The notes under the pieces were generated by a model. It was given only the letters and a program-made list of their open reading frames with translations, was not told the DNA's origin and ran no database searches. The position numbers and the translations under genes were made by a program. DNA of 64,000 nt from Rapana venosa (Eukaryota; Mollusca; Gastropoda; Neogastropoda; Muricidae), in the NCBI GenBank assembly GCA_028751875.1, contig CM054141.1, positions 73,385,501-73,449,500 on the forward strand, in the 5' to 3' direction. Positions 1-10,372 of this stretch are shown one piece after another; position 1 is the first letter of the stretch, and each line of letters opens with the position of its first letter.

Positions 1-385
1 AGAAGCAGGTGGATCAGAGGGAAGCGAAGCAGTGTTGTCCTTGGTTACGGTGGTAGCGGTAGTGACGTCAGAAATGAGGATGGAGAGGATGTAGGGGGCC
101 ACAGGGGATGATGTTTGCCGGCACGGGTTCCTCGTCTAGTTTTGCGGCGGTCGATTCCTAAGATTGAAATGTGTTTTTAAAGTCTGATGGTATGCTGTAA
201 AGCCCATGTGAGAGCAAAGCTCTCATGTCTTCGGCAGTTAGTGTCATATCGGTGGAAGGAGGAACACTGGGTAGTTGTCGTGGGGGAGATATGAATTCGT
301 GTTTCACGTGCAATTTTTCAGTCGGCAGCAGGGTTACAGTAAAATGGGTCACAAGGACCAGCAATGTCAGTTGAACACAAATCAT
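1..385 (-). pseudogene. Possible 5' coding remnant of a non-LTR retrotransposon
   Basis: A 75-codon open frame runs leftward from 385 to 158. It opens with a hydrophobic leader-like stretch (MICVQLTLLVLVTHFTV) and ends in IPSDFKNTFQS. Just past its stop, a different minus frame at about 164-105 reads SILGIDRRKTRRGTRAGKHH. Basic RRGTRAG-type motifs are common in the linker before the endonuclease domain of metazoan LINEs, so this may be a frameshifted LINE remnant running off the window edge. A secreted-protein first exon is the alternative. Nothing in the sequence decides between them. Confidence 0.22.
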
Positions 386-628
386 ACAGTCAGTTGAATC
401 TTCAAAAATTTATCAGAAAATGAAAATTATAAATTAGAGTAATTCGAAATGTAAATGATATTAAGGAAAACCAATCTGACCAGTCAATGCACGGTGGAAT
501 CACAAACACGTAGATATCAAATTTGTTTTACTGAACGGAGAAAAAAGCACAAAACACTACTTAAACACAGAAAGATACACCCTGCTGCCATCCGGCGCAA
601 AGGCCAATCACTAATACAACTGATCAGG

Positions 629-2354
629 TGTTCAGAAAACACATTCTGTATCCCTTTGTTCAGACAACACATTCTGTATCCCTTTGTTCAGACAACACAT
701 TATCCATTTGTTCAGACAACACATTCTGTATCCATTTGTTCACACAACACATTATCCATTTGTTCAGACAACGCATTTTGTATCCATTTGTTCAGACAAC
801 ACATTATCCATTTGTTCAGACAACACATTATCCATTTGTTCAGACAACACATTATCCATTTGTTCAGACAACACATTCTGTATCCATTTGTTCAGACAAC
901 GCATTCTGTATCCATTTGTTCAGACAACACATTATCCATTTGTTCAGACAACACATTCTGTATCCATTTGTTCAGACAACACATTATCCATTTGTTCAGA
1001 CAACACATTCTGTATCCATTTGTTCAGACAACACATTTTGTATCCATTTGTTCAGACAACACATTATTCATTTGTTCAGACAACACATTCTGTATCCATT
1101 TGTTCACACAACACATTCTGTATCCCTTTGTTCAGACAACACATTATCCATTTGTTCAGACAACACATTCTGTATCCATTTGTTCAGACAACACATTCTG
1201 TAACCATTTGTTCAGACAACACATTATCCATTTGTTCAGACAACGCATTCTATATCCATTTGTTCAGACAACACATTTTGTATCCATTTGTTCAGACAAC
1301 ACATTCTGTATCCCTTTGTTCAGACAACACATTATCCATTTGTTCAGACAACACATTATCCATTTGTTCAGACAACACATTCTGTATCCATTTGTTCAGA
1401 CAACACATTATCCATTTGTTCTGACAACACATTCTGTATCCATTTGTTCATACAACGCACTATCCATTTGTTCAGACAACGCACTATTAATTTGTTCAGA
1501 CAACGCACTATTAATTTGTTCAGACAACGCACTATCAATTTGTTCAGACAACACACTATCCATTTGTTCAGACAACGCACTATCAATTTGTTCAGACAAC
1601 ACATTATCCATTTGTTCAGACAACACATTATCCATTTGTTCAGACAACACACTATCCATTTGTTCAGACAACACACTATCCATTTGTTCAGACAACACAT
1701 TATCCATTTGTTCAGACAACACATTATCCATTTGTTCAGACAACGCATTTTGTATCCATTTGTTCAAGAACACATTCTATACATGTTCAGACAACATTCG
1801 TATCCATTTGTTCAGACAACATTCTGTACATTTGTTCAACAACACATTATCATTTGTCAGACAACACAATATGCCATTTGCAGACAACAAAATATCATTT
1901 GTTCAGACAACAAATTCTGTATCCCGTTTGATTCAGACAAACACATTATACATTGTTCAGAGCAACCCCATTCTGTATCCATTTGTTCCACCAACACATA
2001 TACCATTGTTCAGACAACCATTCTGTATCCATTTGTTCAGACAACACATTCCGTATCCATTTGTTCAGACAACACATTCTGTATCCATTTGTTCAGACAA
2101 CGCATTATCCATTTGTTCAGACAACACATTCTGTATCCATTTGTTCAGACAACGCATTATCCATTTGTTCACACAACACATTCTGTATCCATTTGTTCAG
2201 ACAACACATTCTGTATCCATTTGTTCAGACAACGCATTATCCATTTGTTCACACAACACATTCTGTATCCATTTGTTCAGACAACACATTCTGTATCCAT
2301 TTGTTCAGACAACGCACTATCCATTTGTTCAGACAACGCATTCTGCGTCCATTA
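629..2354. repeat. Minisatellite array, mixed 24-bp and 28-bp units
   Basis: About 65 head-to-tail units share the core CATTTGTTCAGACAACACAT. Short units have ATTATC and long units ATTCTGTATC at the variable site, so two length classes differing by 4 bp are interspersed throughout. The region 1760-2040 is visibly degenerate and the flanks are homogeneous. The 655-codon plus frame and the several minus frames here are stop-free only because the unit lacks stops, so I do not call a gene. Confidence 0.95.
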
Positions 2355-2496
2355 AAGGTTGTGGAGGTGTTCAGAGTGCACGCTGTGGAAGAGGGGGGTG
2401 GTGGTCTCGTGCTTGTCGTTGACAGAGCGGGGGGGGGGGAGGGTGACGTGGCCCGTGTCAACCACCCCAGAGATTCCCAGAGACACAAGGTACCGT
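2355..2496. other. Short unique spacer between two minisatellites
   Basis: Mixed-composition sequence with a G-run near 2430. It links the 24/28-bp array to the 13-bp array. No coding or element similarity is recognised. Confidence 0.6.
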
Positions 2497-3320
2497 GTTT
2501 CTGCATGCTGTTTCTGCATGGTGCTTCTGCATGCTGTTTCTGCATGGTGCTTCTGCATGCTGTTTCTTCATGGTGTCTCTGCATGGTGTCTCTGCTTGGT
2601 GTCTCTGCATGGTGTTTCTACATGGTGTCTCTGCATGGTGTTTCTACATGGTGTTTCTGCATGGTGTCTCTCTGCATGGTGTATCTGCATGGTGTCTCTG
2701 CATGGTGTCTCTGCATGGTGTTTCTGCATGGTGTCTCTGCATGCTGTTTCTGCATGATGTTTCTGCATGCTGTTTCTGTATGGTGTCTCTGCATGGTGTT
2801 TCTCTGCATGGTGTCTCTGCATGGTGTATCTCTGCATGGTGTCTCTCTGCATGGTGTTTCTACATGGTGTCTCTGCATGGTGTTTCTACATGGTGTCTCT
2901 GCATGGTGTCTCTGCATGGTGTCTCTCTACATGGTGTTTCTACATGGTGTATCTCTGCATGGTGTTTCTACATGGTGTATCTCTGCATGGTGTCTCTGCA
3001 TGGTGTCTCTCTACATGGTGTTTCTACATGGTGTTTCTACATGGTGTCTCTGCATGGTGTCTCTGCATGGTGTCTCTGCATGGTGTCTCTGCATGGTGTA
3101 TCTCTGCATGGTGTTTCTGCATGGTGTATCTCTGCATGGTGTTTCTGCATGGTGTCTCTGCATGGTGTCTCTGCATGGTGTTTCTACATGGTGTTTCTGC
3201 ATGGTGTCTCTACATGGTGTCTCTGCATGGTGTCTCTGCATGGTGTTTCTGCATGGTGTCTCTGCATGATGTTTCTGCATGATGTTTCTGCATGCTGTTT
3301 CTGCATGCTGTTTCTGCAAT
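2497..3320. repeat. Minisatellite array, 13-bp unit with 15-bp variants
   Basis: The unit is TGTCTCTGCATGG. The 2-bp longer variants carry an extra TC. Substitutions include TTC for CTC, TACATGG for TGCATGG, and ATGCTG or ATGATG. The unit encodes Cys/Val/Leu/His-rich reading frames on both strands that are open over hundreds of bases by chance. The outermost copies (2497-2570 and 3260-3320) are most diverged, typical of array edges. Confidence 0.95.
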
Positions 3321-3484
3321 GGGGCACAAGCCCTACGCGTATACGAAGACCAGCGAATTTACAAACACGAAATGTTTTTTAAATTTTTTTTCGGAATTTA
3401 AGAAGATCCAGCACAAGCCCTGAGTTCCTACTGGTCGCTGTACAGCAAAGAAGCAGCCGCGTTAATTTCAACCAGCAAGCCGGC
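3321..3484. other. Unique spacer, no feature recognised
   Basis: AT-rich segment containing a T-run near 3375-3395. No open frame, repeat or element similarity is seen. Confidence 0.5.
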
Positions 3485-3840
<356 letters not shown>

Positions 3841-3883
3841 ACCTGTAAGCAAGCCACCCCAGCCCCTGACCGTTTAGAACAGA

Positions 3884-3923
<40 letters not shown>

Positions 3924-3956
3924 TCATCATCATCATCATCATCATCATCATCAACC
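3884..3956. repeat. (ATC)n / (TGA)n trinucleotide tail of the LINE
   Basis: Twenty-odd trinucleotide units with a single interruption near 3923. On the minus strand they follow directly after the RT coding frame, so this is the retrotransposon 3' tail rather than an independent microsatellite. Confidence 0.85.
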
Positions 3957-4600
3957 ATTACACTCAGTGGTGTGTAGGGCAGCAACAAAGCGCTTCCACT
4001 CCTGCCTATCCTGGGCCAACCTAGTCACTGATCCCCAAGAGTGCTGCATGGCCTTCATCTCACTTTCTACAGTCCTCCTCCACGTTGCGTTTGGTCTTCC
4101 TTTCTTTCTCCTTCCGTCTGGGGTCCATTGCAATGCTGTTCTTGTGATTGACTGTGGGTCTCTTCGGAGGATGTGCCCAATCCACGTCCACCGTCGTCTG
4201 GTGATGATGGTTCCCATATCTTCCTGCCTGCATCTCCGTAGTAGGCCTTCATTGGAGATCTTCTCTGGCCAAAAGATCCGGAGAATTCTTCGGAGGCATG
4301 TGTTGTGAAAGGATCGAAGTTTGGTAAGATCCGCTTCCGTCATCCTCCAGCACTCAGAACCGTACAGGAGCGTAGATACAACATAGCTCTGGTATAGCTT
4401 CAGCTTGGTGTTGGTGCTATACCGAGTTGATCTCCAGATATTGTTCATCTCCCTAAACACACTCCTGGCCTTGCCCAGTCTGTTGTGGATGTCTTCTTTT
4501 GTGCCGCCCTCTGGTTTGATGCTGCTGCCAAGGTATGTGAACTTGTCTGTCTGGCGCAGGTCAGTTCCATTCACTTTCACAGGGGCTGGTGAGTTAGAAC
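3884..4600 (-). mobile_element. 5'-truncated RTE-like LINE, C-terminal part of reverse transcriptase
   Basis: The minus-strand frame from about 4592 to the stop at 3951 encodes roughly 210 residues of the RT C-terminal region. It includes TDKFTYLGSS, STLLYGSECWRMTE, RRRWTWIGHILRR and GRPNATWRRTVESEM, all typical of APE-type LINEs. The catalytic palm with its xADD box is absent, so the copy is dead. The frame stays open upstream to 5039, but that extension reads unrelated DNA and a tetranucleotide repeat. The stop codon TGA is the first unit of a (TGA)n tail (3956 down to 3884), consistent with RTE-type 3' ends. Clade assignment is by eye. A host gene is unlikely because the segment is truncated and ends in a retrotransposon-style tail. 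Confidence 0.85.
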
Positions 4601-4952
4601 AGACAGCTTCAGGTGAAATGCTGCAGCTGATGATTGCCCTCCTTGAAGTGAAGGTGCAGGGATCAGAACAGAAGAGAAGATGTTGACCATCAGAGCGGTA
4701 GGCCAGAAACCCACAGATCCCTGGGTAAAAGAAAAGTCCATGAAAAAGAAAGGACGGTGAGTAAGCTGTCAAAATGAAGAAGAAAAATCTGGGAATAGGA
4801 CTTGGTGTGGAGGAATGTGAAGAAAAGGTGACAGAGTTTGAACACGAGTTGTTGATAAATATTATCAGAACGCCCCGCTCATCTACTTGTCTGTTTTTCA
4901 ATTGAGAAAACATAGCGCAAAAACTGACTGCTGGTTGTCTGACAGCTGCGAG

Positions 4953-5024
4953 GTAGGTAGGTAGGTAGGTAGGTAGGGAGGTAGGGAGGTACGTAGGAAG
5001 GTAGGTAGGTAGGGAGGTAGGGAG
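4953..5024. repeat. (GGTA)n tetranucleotide microsatellite
   Basis: GGTA/GGGA units with a few substitutions. On the minus strand they give a meaningless LPTY-repeat reading. Confidence 0.9.
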
Positions 5025-5039
5025 CCTTGTTGCCATCAA

Positions 5040-5560
5040 AGTCTAGTCAGCCACAGAGTAGTTCCTTTGTTCCTAGGGCTGTGTGGTACTGGCAGTTTTG
5101 ACAAATCCCCCTCCACCCCCCCCCCCCTCTTTTTCTGGCATACCTTTGACGACCTGCATCACAATGTATTCACTTCGTGTTGCTCGTCAGCTCTGTCCAC
5201 CCCATCCTTGATGCTCCCTCCCCTGCAGGCCTGACATTGCGCCCACCCGCCTCCCGGTCTAGTCAGCCCCCCCCCCCCTCCTCTCCCTTCTTCTTCTCTA
5301 CTGTCATATCGTCCCCCACTTCACGTTTCCACACTCCTCTATTGCCTCACCTACCCCTATCAACAGTCCTGTTTCATTGCAGGGCACCCCCCACCTGACA
5401 ATGAGGGAGCTGATGGACCAGTCCCCTGCTACTCTCAGCCTCCTTCACCTCGCTGGTCTCCCCTCGTGGCTGGGGGCTTTCTGTAGCTGCGTTCATGGAT
5501 ACTGTTGTGATCAGTAGTTAGGTCACTGTGAGATTGCAGTTGATAACCCATAGTTCCTGC
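5040..5560. other. Unique pyrimidine-rich region without recognised genes
   Basis: Contains C-runs near 5117 and 5268 and a stop-free plus frame of 73 codons (5177-5398) rich in Pro and Ser. Composition alone explains that frame. No splice-bounded exon or element is recognised. Confidence 0.5.
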
Positions 5561-5564
5561 TGAT

Positions 5565-7742
5565 AATTATGTAGGTTCATTATCACTGGAGTGTCAGTTT
5601 AATGCAACTGGAATGTCAATTTCAATATCACTGAAGTGCCGGTTTTAATATCACTGTAGTGTAGTGTATGTTTTGATATTATTACTGGAGAGTCAGTTTT
5701 AATATCACTGGCGTTTATGTTTCAGTATCACTGAAATGTCAGTTTAAATATCACTAAAATACCAGTTTTAATATCACTGGGGTGTCAGCTTTCATATCAC
5801 CAAAGTGTCAGACTTGATATCACTAAAACGTCAGTTTCAATATCACTGAATTAAATATTAGTGAAATGTCAGACTTGATATCACTTAAATGCCAGATTCA
5901 ATATCACTGAAGTGTCCGTTCCATTATCGCTGAAGTATTAGATCTGACATCACTGAAGTGTCAGTTTCAATATCACTGAAGTGTCAGTTTCAATATCACT
6001 GAAGAGTCAATTTCAATATCACTGAAGTGTCCGTTCCATTATCGCTTAAGTATTAGATCTGATATCACTGAAGTGTCAGTTTCAATATCACTGAAGTGTC
6101 AGTTTTAATATCACTGAAGTGTCAGTTTTAATATCACTGGAGTGTCAGTTTCAATATCACTGAAGTGTCAGTTTCAATATCACTGGAGTGTCAGTTTCAA
6201 TATCATTGAAGTGTCAGTTTCAATATCACTGAAGTGTCACTTTCAATATCACTGGAGTGTCAGTTTCAATATCACTGGAGTGTCAGTTTTAATATCATTG
6301 GAATGTCAGTTTTAATATCACTGGAGTGTCAGTTTCAATATCACTGAAGTGTCAGTTTCAATATCACTGAAGTGTCAGTTTCAATATCACTGAAGTGTCA
6401 GTTTCAATATCACTGAAGAGTCAATTTCAATATCACTGAAGTGTCCGTTCCATTATCGCTGAAGTATTAGATCTGATATCACTGAAGTGTCAGTTTCAAT
6501 ATCACTGGAGTGTCAGTTTCAATATCACTGAAGCGTCAGTTTCAATATCACTGGAGTGTCAGTTTCAATATCACTGAAGTGTCAGTTTCAATATCACTGA
6601 AGTGTCAGTTTTAATATCACTGAAGTGTCAGTTTCAATATCACTGGAGTGTCAGTTTCAATATCACTGAAGTGTCAGTTTCAATATCACTGAAGTGTCAG
6701 TTTCAATATCACTGGAGTATCAATTTCAATATCACTGAAGTGTCAGTTTCAATATCACTGGAGTGTCAGTTTTAATATCATTGGAGTGTTAGTTTTAATA
6801 TCACTGAAGTGTCAGTTTCAATATCACTGAAGTGTCAGTTTTAATATCACTGAAGTGTCAGTTTCAATATCAACTGAAGTGTCGTTTCAAAAATCACTGG
6901 AGTGTCAGTTTTAATATCACTGAAGTGTCAGTTTCAATATCACTGAAGTGTCAGTTTCAATATCACTGGAGTGTCAGTTTCAATATCACGAAGTGGTCGT
7001 TTCAATATTCACTGAAGTGTCAGTTTCAATATCACTGGAGTGTCAGTTTCAATATCACTGAAGTGTCAGTTTCAATATCACTGGAGTGTCAGTTTCAATA
7101 TCACTGAAGTGTCAGTTTCAACATCACTGAAGTGTCAGTTTCAATATCACTGAAGTGTCAGTTTCAATATCACTGGAGTGTCAGTTCAATATTACTGGAG
7201 TGTCAGTTTCAATATCACTGAAGTGTCAGTTTCAATATCACTGAAGTGTCAGTTTCAATATCACTGAAGTGTCAGTTTCAATATCACTGAAGTGTTAGTT
7301 TCAATATCACTGAAGTGTAAGTTTCAATATCACTGGAGTGTCAGTTTTAATATCACTGAAGTGTCAGTTTCAATATCACTGGAGAGTCAGTTTCAATATC
7401 ACTGGAGTGTCAGTTTCAATATCACTGGAGTGTCAGTTTCAATATCACTGAAGTGTCAGTTTCAATATCACTGGAGTGTCAGTTTCAATATCACTGGAGT
7501 GTCAGTTTCAATATCACTGGAGTGTCAGTTTCAATATCACTGGAGTGTCAGTTTCAATATCACTGGAGTGTCAGTTTCAGTATCACTGAAGTGTCAGTTT
7601 CAATATCACTGGAGTGTCAGTTTCAATATCACTGGAGTGTCAGTTTCAATATCACTGGAGTGTCAGTTTCAATATCACTGGAGTGTCAGTTTCAATATCA
7701 CTGGAGTGTCAGTTTCAGTATTACTGGAGTGTCAGTTTTGAT
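5565..7742. repeat. Minisatellite array, 23-bp unit, about 94 copies
   Basis: Core CACTGAAGTGTCAGTTTC followed by AATAT. The main variant replaces GAAGTG with GGAGTG. The left 500 bases are strongly diverged (GTCAGACTTGATAT and similar). The right half, toward 7740, is nearly uniform, giving a homogenisation gradient. The array lies just downstream of the TMEM272-like stop codon, so it may lie in or just beyond that gene's 3' UTR. Confidence 0.95.
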
Positions 7743-7780
7743 CCTGATCATGACTGGTCATGTCCCAACCAAAACCCCGT

Positions 7781-7835
7781 TGCCTCCCCCCCCTCCCCCC
7801 CCCCCCCCACTCCCCCCCCCCCCCCCCCCCTGCCC
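7781..7835. repeat. Poly-C tract
   Basis: A run of about 55 bases that is almost entirely C, starting 11 bases downstream of the TMEM272-like stop on that gene's strand (G-run in the mRNA sense). It is a likely site of length errors in the assembly. Confidence 0.9.
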
Positions 7836-7846
7836 CAGCGGCGGTG

Positions 7847-8283
7847 TCATGGGCGAGAGCAGAGCCTCCTGAGGCTGAAGAGCAGCAGGGTGCAGGTGAG
7901 CGCGGCCAGCAGGAGGGCCAGCAGCAGGTGCACAGCCAGCAGGTGGTAGAGGCTGAAGAGGTACAGGGGCCGGCTGCACCAGTTCAGGGGCTCGTGCAGG
8001 GGCTGCTGGAAGTTGGGCTCCCCCATGGACCACAGCCAGACGTTGCCCAGCACGAACCACACCAGCAGGAAGAGCGACACCACGTGGCAGGTGAAGCGGC
8101 AGCTGCGCGTCATCACGCCGTCATCCATGTCGTCGTCGTCGTCGTCATCCAGGTCCTTGGCCCGGCGCCAGCGGTGCTGCTGCCACAGGAGGAGGAGGAG
8201 GAGGAGGCAGCCCAAAGCGCCGCCCACCTGCAGGTAGACGGGCAGGCGGGGCTGCAGCGGGCACTCGTGCAGGTAGGAGCTGC
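7847..8283 (-). CDS. TMEM272: TMEM272-like membrane protein, terminal coding exon
   Basis: This minus-strand exon encodes 144 residues plus a stop. It begins after a TGTTGCAG acceptor with two bases of a split codon (G/GC, Gly, if the upstream exon ends in G). The reading starts SSYLHECPLQPRLPVYL and then a hydrophobic segment, matching the family pattern Gly-x-x-Tyr-Leu-x-x-Cys-Pro before the second membrane span. An acidic loop with seven Asp (KDLDDDDDDDMDD, from GAC/GAT codons near 8130-8160) follows. Next come a third span containing FLLVWFVLGNVWLW, the loop EPNFQQPLHEPLNWC, then RPLYLFSLYHLLAVHLLLALLL as the fourth span and a short basic tail. These are TMEM272-like signatures. The family's molecular function is not well established. 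The first membrane span must lie in an upstream exon at higher coordinates. The assignment is by recognition, not by a search. Confidence 0.85.
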
Positions 8284-8416
8284 CTGCAACAGAGCATCAG
8301 GCTTCAGGTAGGAGCTGCCTGCAACAGAGCATCAGGCCTCAGGTAGGAGCTGCCTGCAACAGAGCATCAGGCCTCAGGTAGGAGCTGCCTGCAACAGAGC
8401 ATCAGGCCTCAGGTAG
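8269..8416 (-). repeat. Tandem 35-bp repeat duplicating a splice acceptor four times
   Basis: Four copies of a 35-bp unit each contain, on the minus strand, TGATGCTCTGTTGCAG followed by GCAGCTCCTACCTG. That is the branch/pyrimidine tract, the AG, and the first bases of the TMEM272-like exon. AG dinucleotides fall at 8284-8285, 8319-8320, 8354-8355 and 8389-8390. Only the exon-proximal one (exon base 1 at 8283) keeps the full reading frame, since 35 is not a multiple of three. On the plus strand the same unit contains the donor-like AGGTAGGA. Confidence 0.9.
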
Positions 8417-8628
8417 AGGGAGGAGAGGCTGAAGAAGGAGGGAGCGGACGACAAGCTCTCAGATCAGCAAACAGCTGCATATACAGATCAGTGGCCTGAA
8501 GCGTTTGATGATGCACTTTGCTGACAACAACACTGGTGTCTGTGATGTGTGGACACTCGCAGTTACACTGTCTCACCATCCCATAGTATGCGCACACTGT
8601 CTCCATCCCAGTCTCCCCTTCGTGGACA
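8417..8628. other. Intronic unique sequence upstream of the TMEM272-like exon
   Basis: Non-repetitive sequence in which neither a TM1-type exon nor an element could be recognised on either strand. Confidence 0.4.
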
Positions 8629-8639
8629 CCGCCACCACC

Positions 8640-8670
<31 letters not shown>

Positions 8671-8765
8671 CCAACAACACCACCACCACCACCAACATCG
8701 TCTAATATCACTTTAAGTGAACAGACGTAAAATTGAAGACACACACACACCACCAACAACAACAA
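8629..8765. repeat. (CAC)n and (AAC)n microsatellite block
   Basis: Alternating CAC and AAC trinucleotides with a short non-repeat gap (8697-8750), ending in (AAC)n immediately before the 5'-truncated LINE. Confidence 0.85.
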
Positions 8766-9100
8766 CAGTTCTTAACAACACACTCTCTATGAAAAAATTC
8801 ATCACCCAGACCTGCCAGTCTTGCTACTATCAATTACGGCGCATAAGCGCGATTCGCAAGTATCTGTCCACTGATGCAACTTCCAAGCTTGTCACATCTC
8901 TCATTCTTTCACGTTTAGACTACTGTAATTCTCTTTTGGCTGGCCTACCAGCATCATCTATCCACTCTCTTCAACGCATACAAAACTCTGAAGCTCGACT
9001 GGTCCTAAGAAAGAAAAAATCTGAACACATCACTCCTCTTCTGCGATCTCTTCACTGGCTGCCTGTCTCACAAAGACTGGAGTATAAAATCAATACCCTC

Positions 9101-10372
9101 ACCAAAGTTCTTTTACAAATACTCATGAAGAGAATGAGAAATAAAAAAACTCCCAGAAATATCAGAAACGCAATTTGGATTCATGGCAGACAAAGGCACC
9201 AGAAATGCAATCTTCGTATTGAAAACTCTCATGGAAAGATCCATCGAGGTCCAGAAAGACCTGTACCTCTGCTTCATTGACTACTCAAAAGCGTTCGACA
9301 AAGTACGACACTCCGACTTGTTTGATATTCTGGCAGGGCTATACATCGACGGGAAAGATCTTCGAGTCCTCAGAAACATATATTGGGAACAGGAGGCAGC
9401 CATTAGAGTCGACAATGACATCAGTCAATATAGACCAATCTGCAGGGGTGTGAGGCAGGGCTGTGTGTTCTCGCCTGATTTATTTAATGTATATAGTGAA
9501 ATAATTCTACGAAATATTGAGAATCATGAGGGAATTAGTGTAGGTGGCCACAACACCAACAACCTGAGATATGCAGATGACACAGTCCTTATCGCCGACT
9601 CTGAAGAAAAACTGCAAAAGATTTTAACAACAGTAACAGACGAAAGCGAAAAGAAAGGATTACAGCTCAATGCAAAGAAGACAGAATTCTTGGTGATCTC
9701 GAAAAAAGCTGTTATACCACAATGCAACATAGCCTGTAAAGGAGAGAGAATCAGACAAGTAAACACCTTTAAATACCTTGGTTGTACTATCACCCCGGAC
9801 GGCAAGTGTGACACAGAAATCAAGAAGAGAATCGGTCAATCTAAGGCAACTTTTAACAACATGAAATGCATTTTTACCAACAGTAAGATAAGCCTCAAGA
9901 CAAAGATCCATGTTTTGAGAGCCTACGTATGGTCCATTCTTCTGTACGGATGTGAGTGCTGGACCCTAGCCAAGGACACAGAACAGCGACTAGAAGCAGT
10001 GGAAATGTGGTTCATCCGGAGAGTCATGAAAGTCTCATGGACAAAAAGAAAATCAAATGCAGAAGTAATGGAAATGGCTGGGTACAAGAGATCCCTTCTC
10101 AACACCATCAGAGAAAGACAGCTCAAATTTTTCGGCCATATAATCAGGGCTGACGGACTAGAGAAACTGTTATGGAGTGGCAAAATCTGTGGAAACAAGA
10201 GCAGAGGAAGACAACGCACAAAATTCACAGACAGCTTAAACAAATTCGTAACGAATAAAGAGGGCACCAACAATGAGCTCATGAGAGGGACCGAGAACAG
10301 GGAAGAATGGAGAGCCATGATCGTCGATGTCTGCAGGACCAGACCGGACACTTGAAGAAGAAGAAGAAGAAG
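9101..10372 (+). mobile_element. Nested RTE-like LINE, 5' truncated, with target-site duplication
   Basis: The insert is bounded by ACCCTC at 9095-9100 and again at 10373-10378. Removing one copy plus the insert restores a continuous L2-like reading, as seen uninterrupted at 34826-34860. The 3' end is a short (GAA)n tail directly after the ORF stop. The 5' end starts inside the reverse transcriptase fingers (KVLLQILMKRMRN). The frame shifts once in an A-run near 9144-9150 before continuing as LPEISETQFGFMADKGTRNAIF. Confidence 0.92.
9183..10355 (+). CDS. Reverse transcriptase domain of nested LINE (intact 390-codon frame)
   Basis: The frame contains the RT core in order: GTRNAIFVLK (fingers), CFIDYSKAFDKVRH (motif A with catalytic Asp), GVRQGCVFSPDLFNVYSE (motif B), LRYADDTVLIADS (motif C, YADD), GLQLNAKKTEFLV (D) and FKYLGCTIT (E). 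The connection/C-terminal part follows with LLYGCECWTL, RQLKFFGHIIR and SRGRQRTKF. It ends CRTRPDT, then a stop and (GAA)n. The N-terminal APE endonuclease is missing because the insertion is 5' truncated, so the element cannot move by itself. The first ATG is internal to the ancestral ORF, and homology extends upstream of it in frame to about 9150. No inactivating change is seen in the RT core, which suggests a young insertion. Confidence 0.85.
   Translation: MADKGTRNAIFVLKTLMERSIEVQKDLYLCFIDYSKAFDKVRHSDLFDILAGLYIDGKDLRVLRNIYWEQEAAIRVDNDISQYRPICRGVRQGCVFSPDLFNVYSEIILRNIENHEGISVGGHNTNNLRYADDTVLIADSEEKLQKILTTVTDESEKKGLQLNAKKTEFLVISKKAVIPQCNIACKGERIRQVNTFKYLGCTITPDGKCDTEIKKRIGQSKATFNNMKCIFTNSKISLKTKIHVLRAYVWSILLYGCECWTLAKDTEQRLEAVEMWFIRRVMKVSWTKRKSNAEVMEMAGYKRSLLNTIRERQLKFFGHIIRADGLEKLLWSGKICGNKSRGRQRTKFTDSLNKFVTNKEGTNNELMRGTENREEWRAMIVDVCRTRPDT

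Noticed and set aside
455..2422. 655-codon open frame rich in HLFRQ/FVQTTH repeats
   Set aside because: It is a reading of the 24/28-bp minisatellite. Several frames on both strands are similarly open and the flanks have no coding character.
4601..5039. N-terminal extension of the RT frame at 3951-5039
   Set aside because: Residues 1 to about 147 read unrelated DNA and a GGTA repeat. LINE homology starts only near 4592.
5565..7742. CRISPR-like regularly spaced repeats
   Set aside because: Units are directly contiguous with no unique spacers, no cas genes are present, and the DNA is eukaryotic. The same applies to every other array in the window.
8717..9280. 187-codon frame joining L2-like RT to the nested insert
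   Set aside because: It crosses the insertion junction at 9100/9101. The last 60 codons are an out-of-frame reading of the RTE-like insert.
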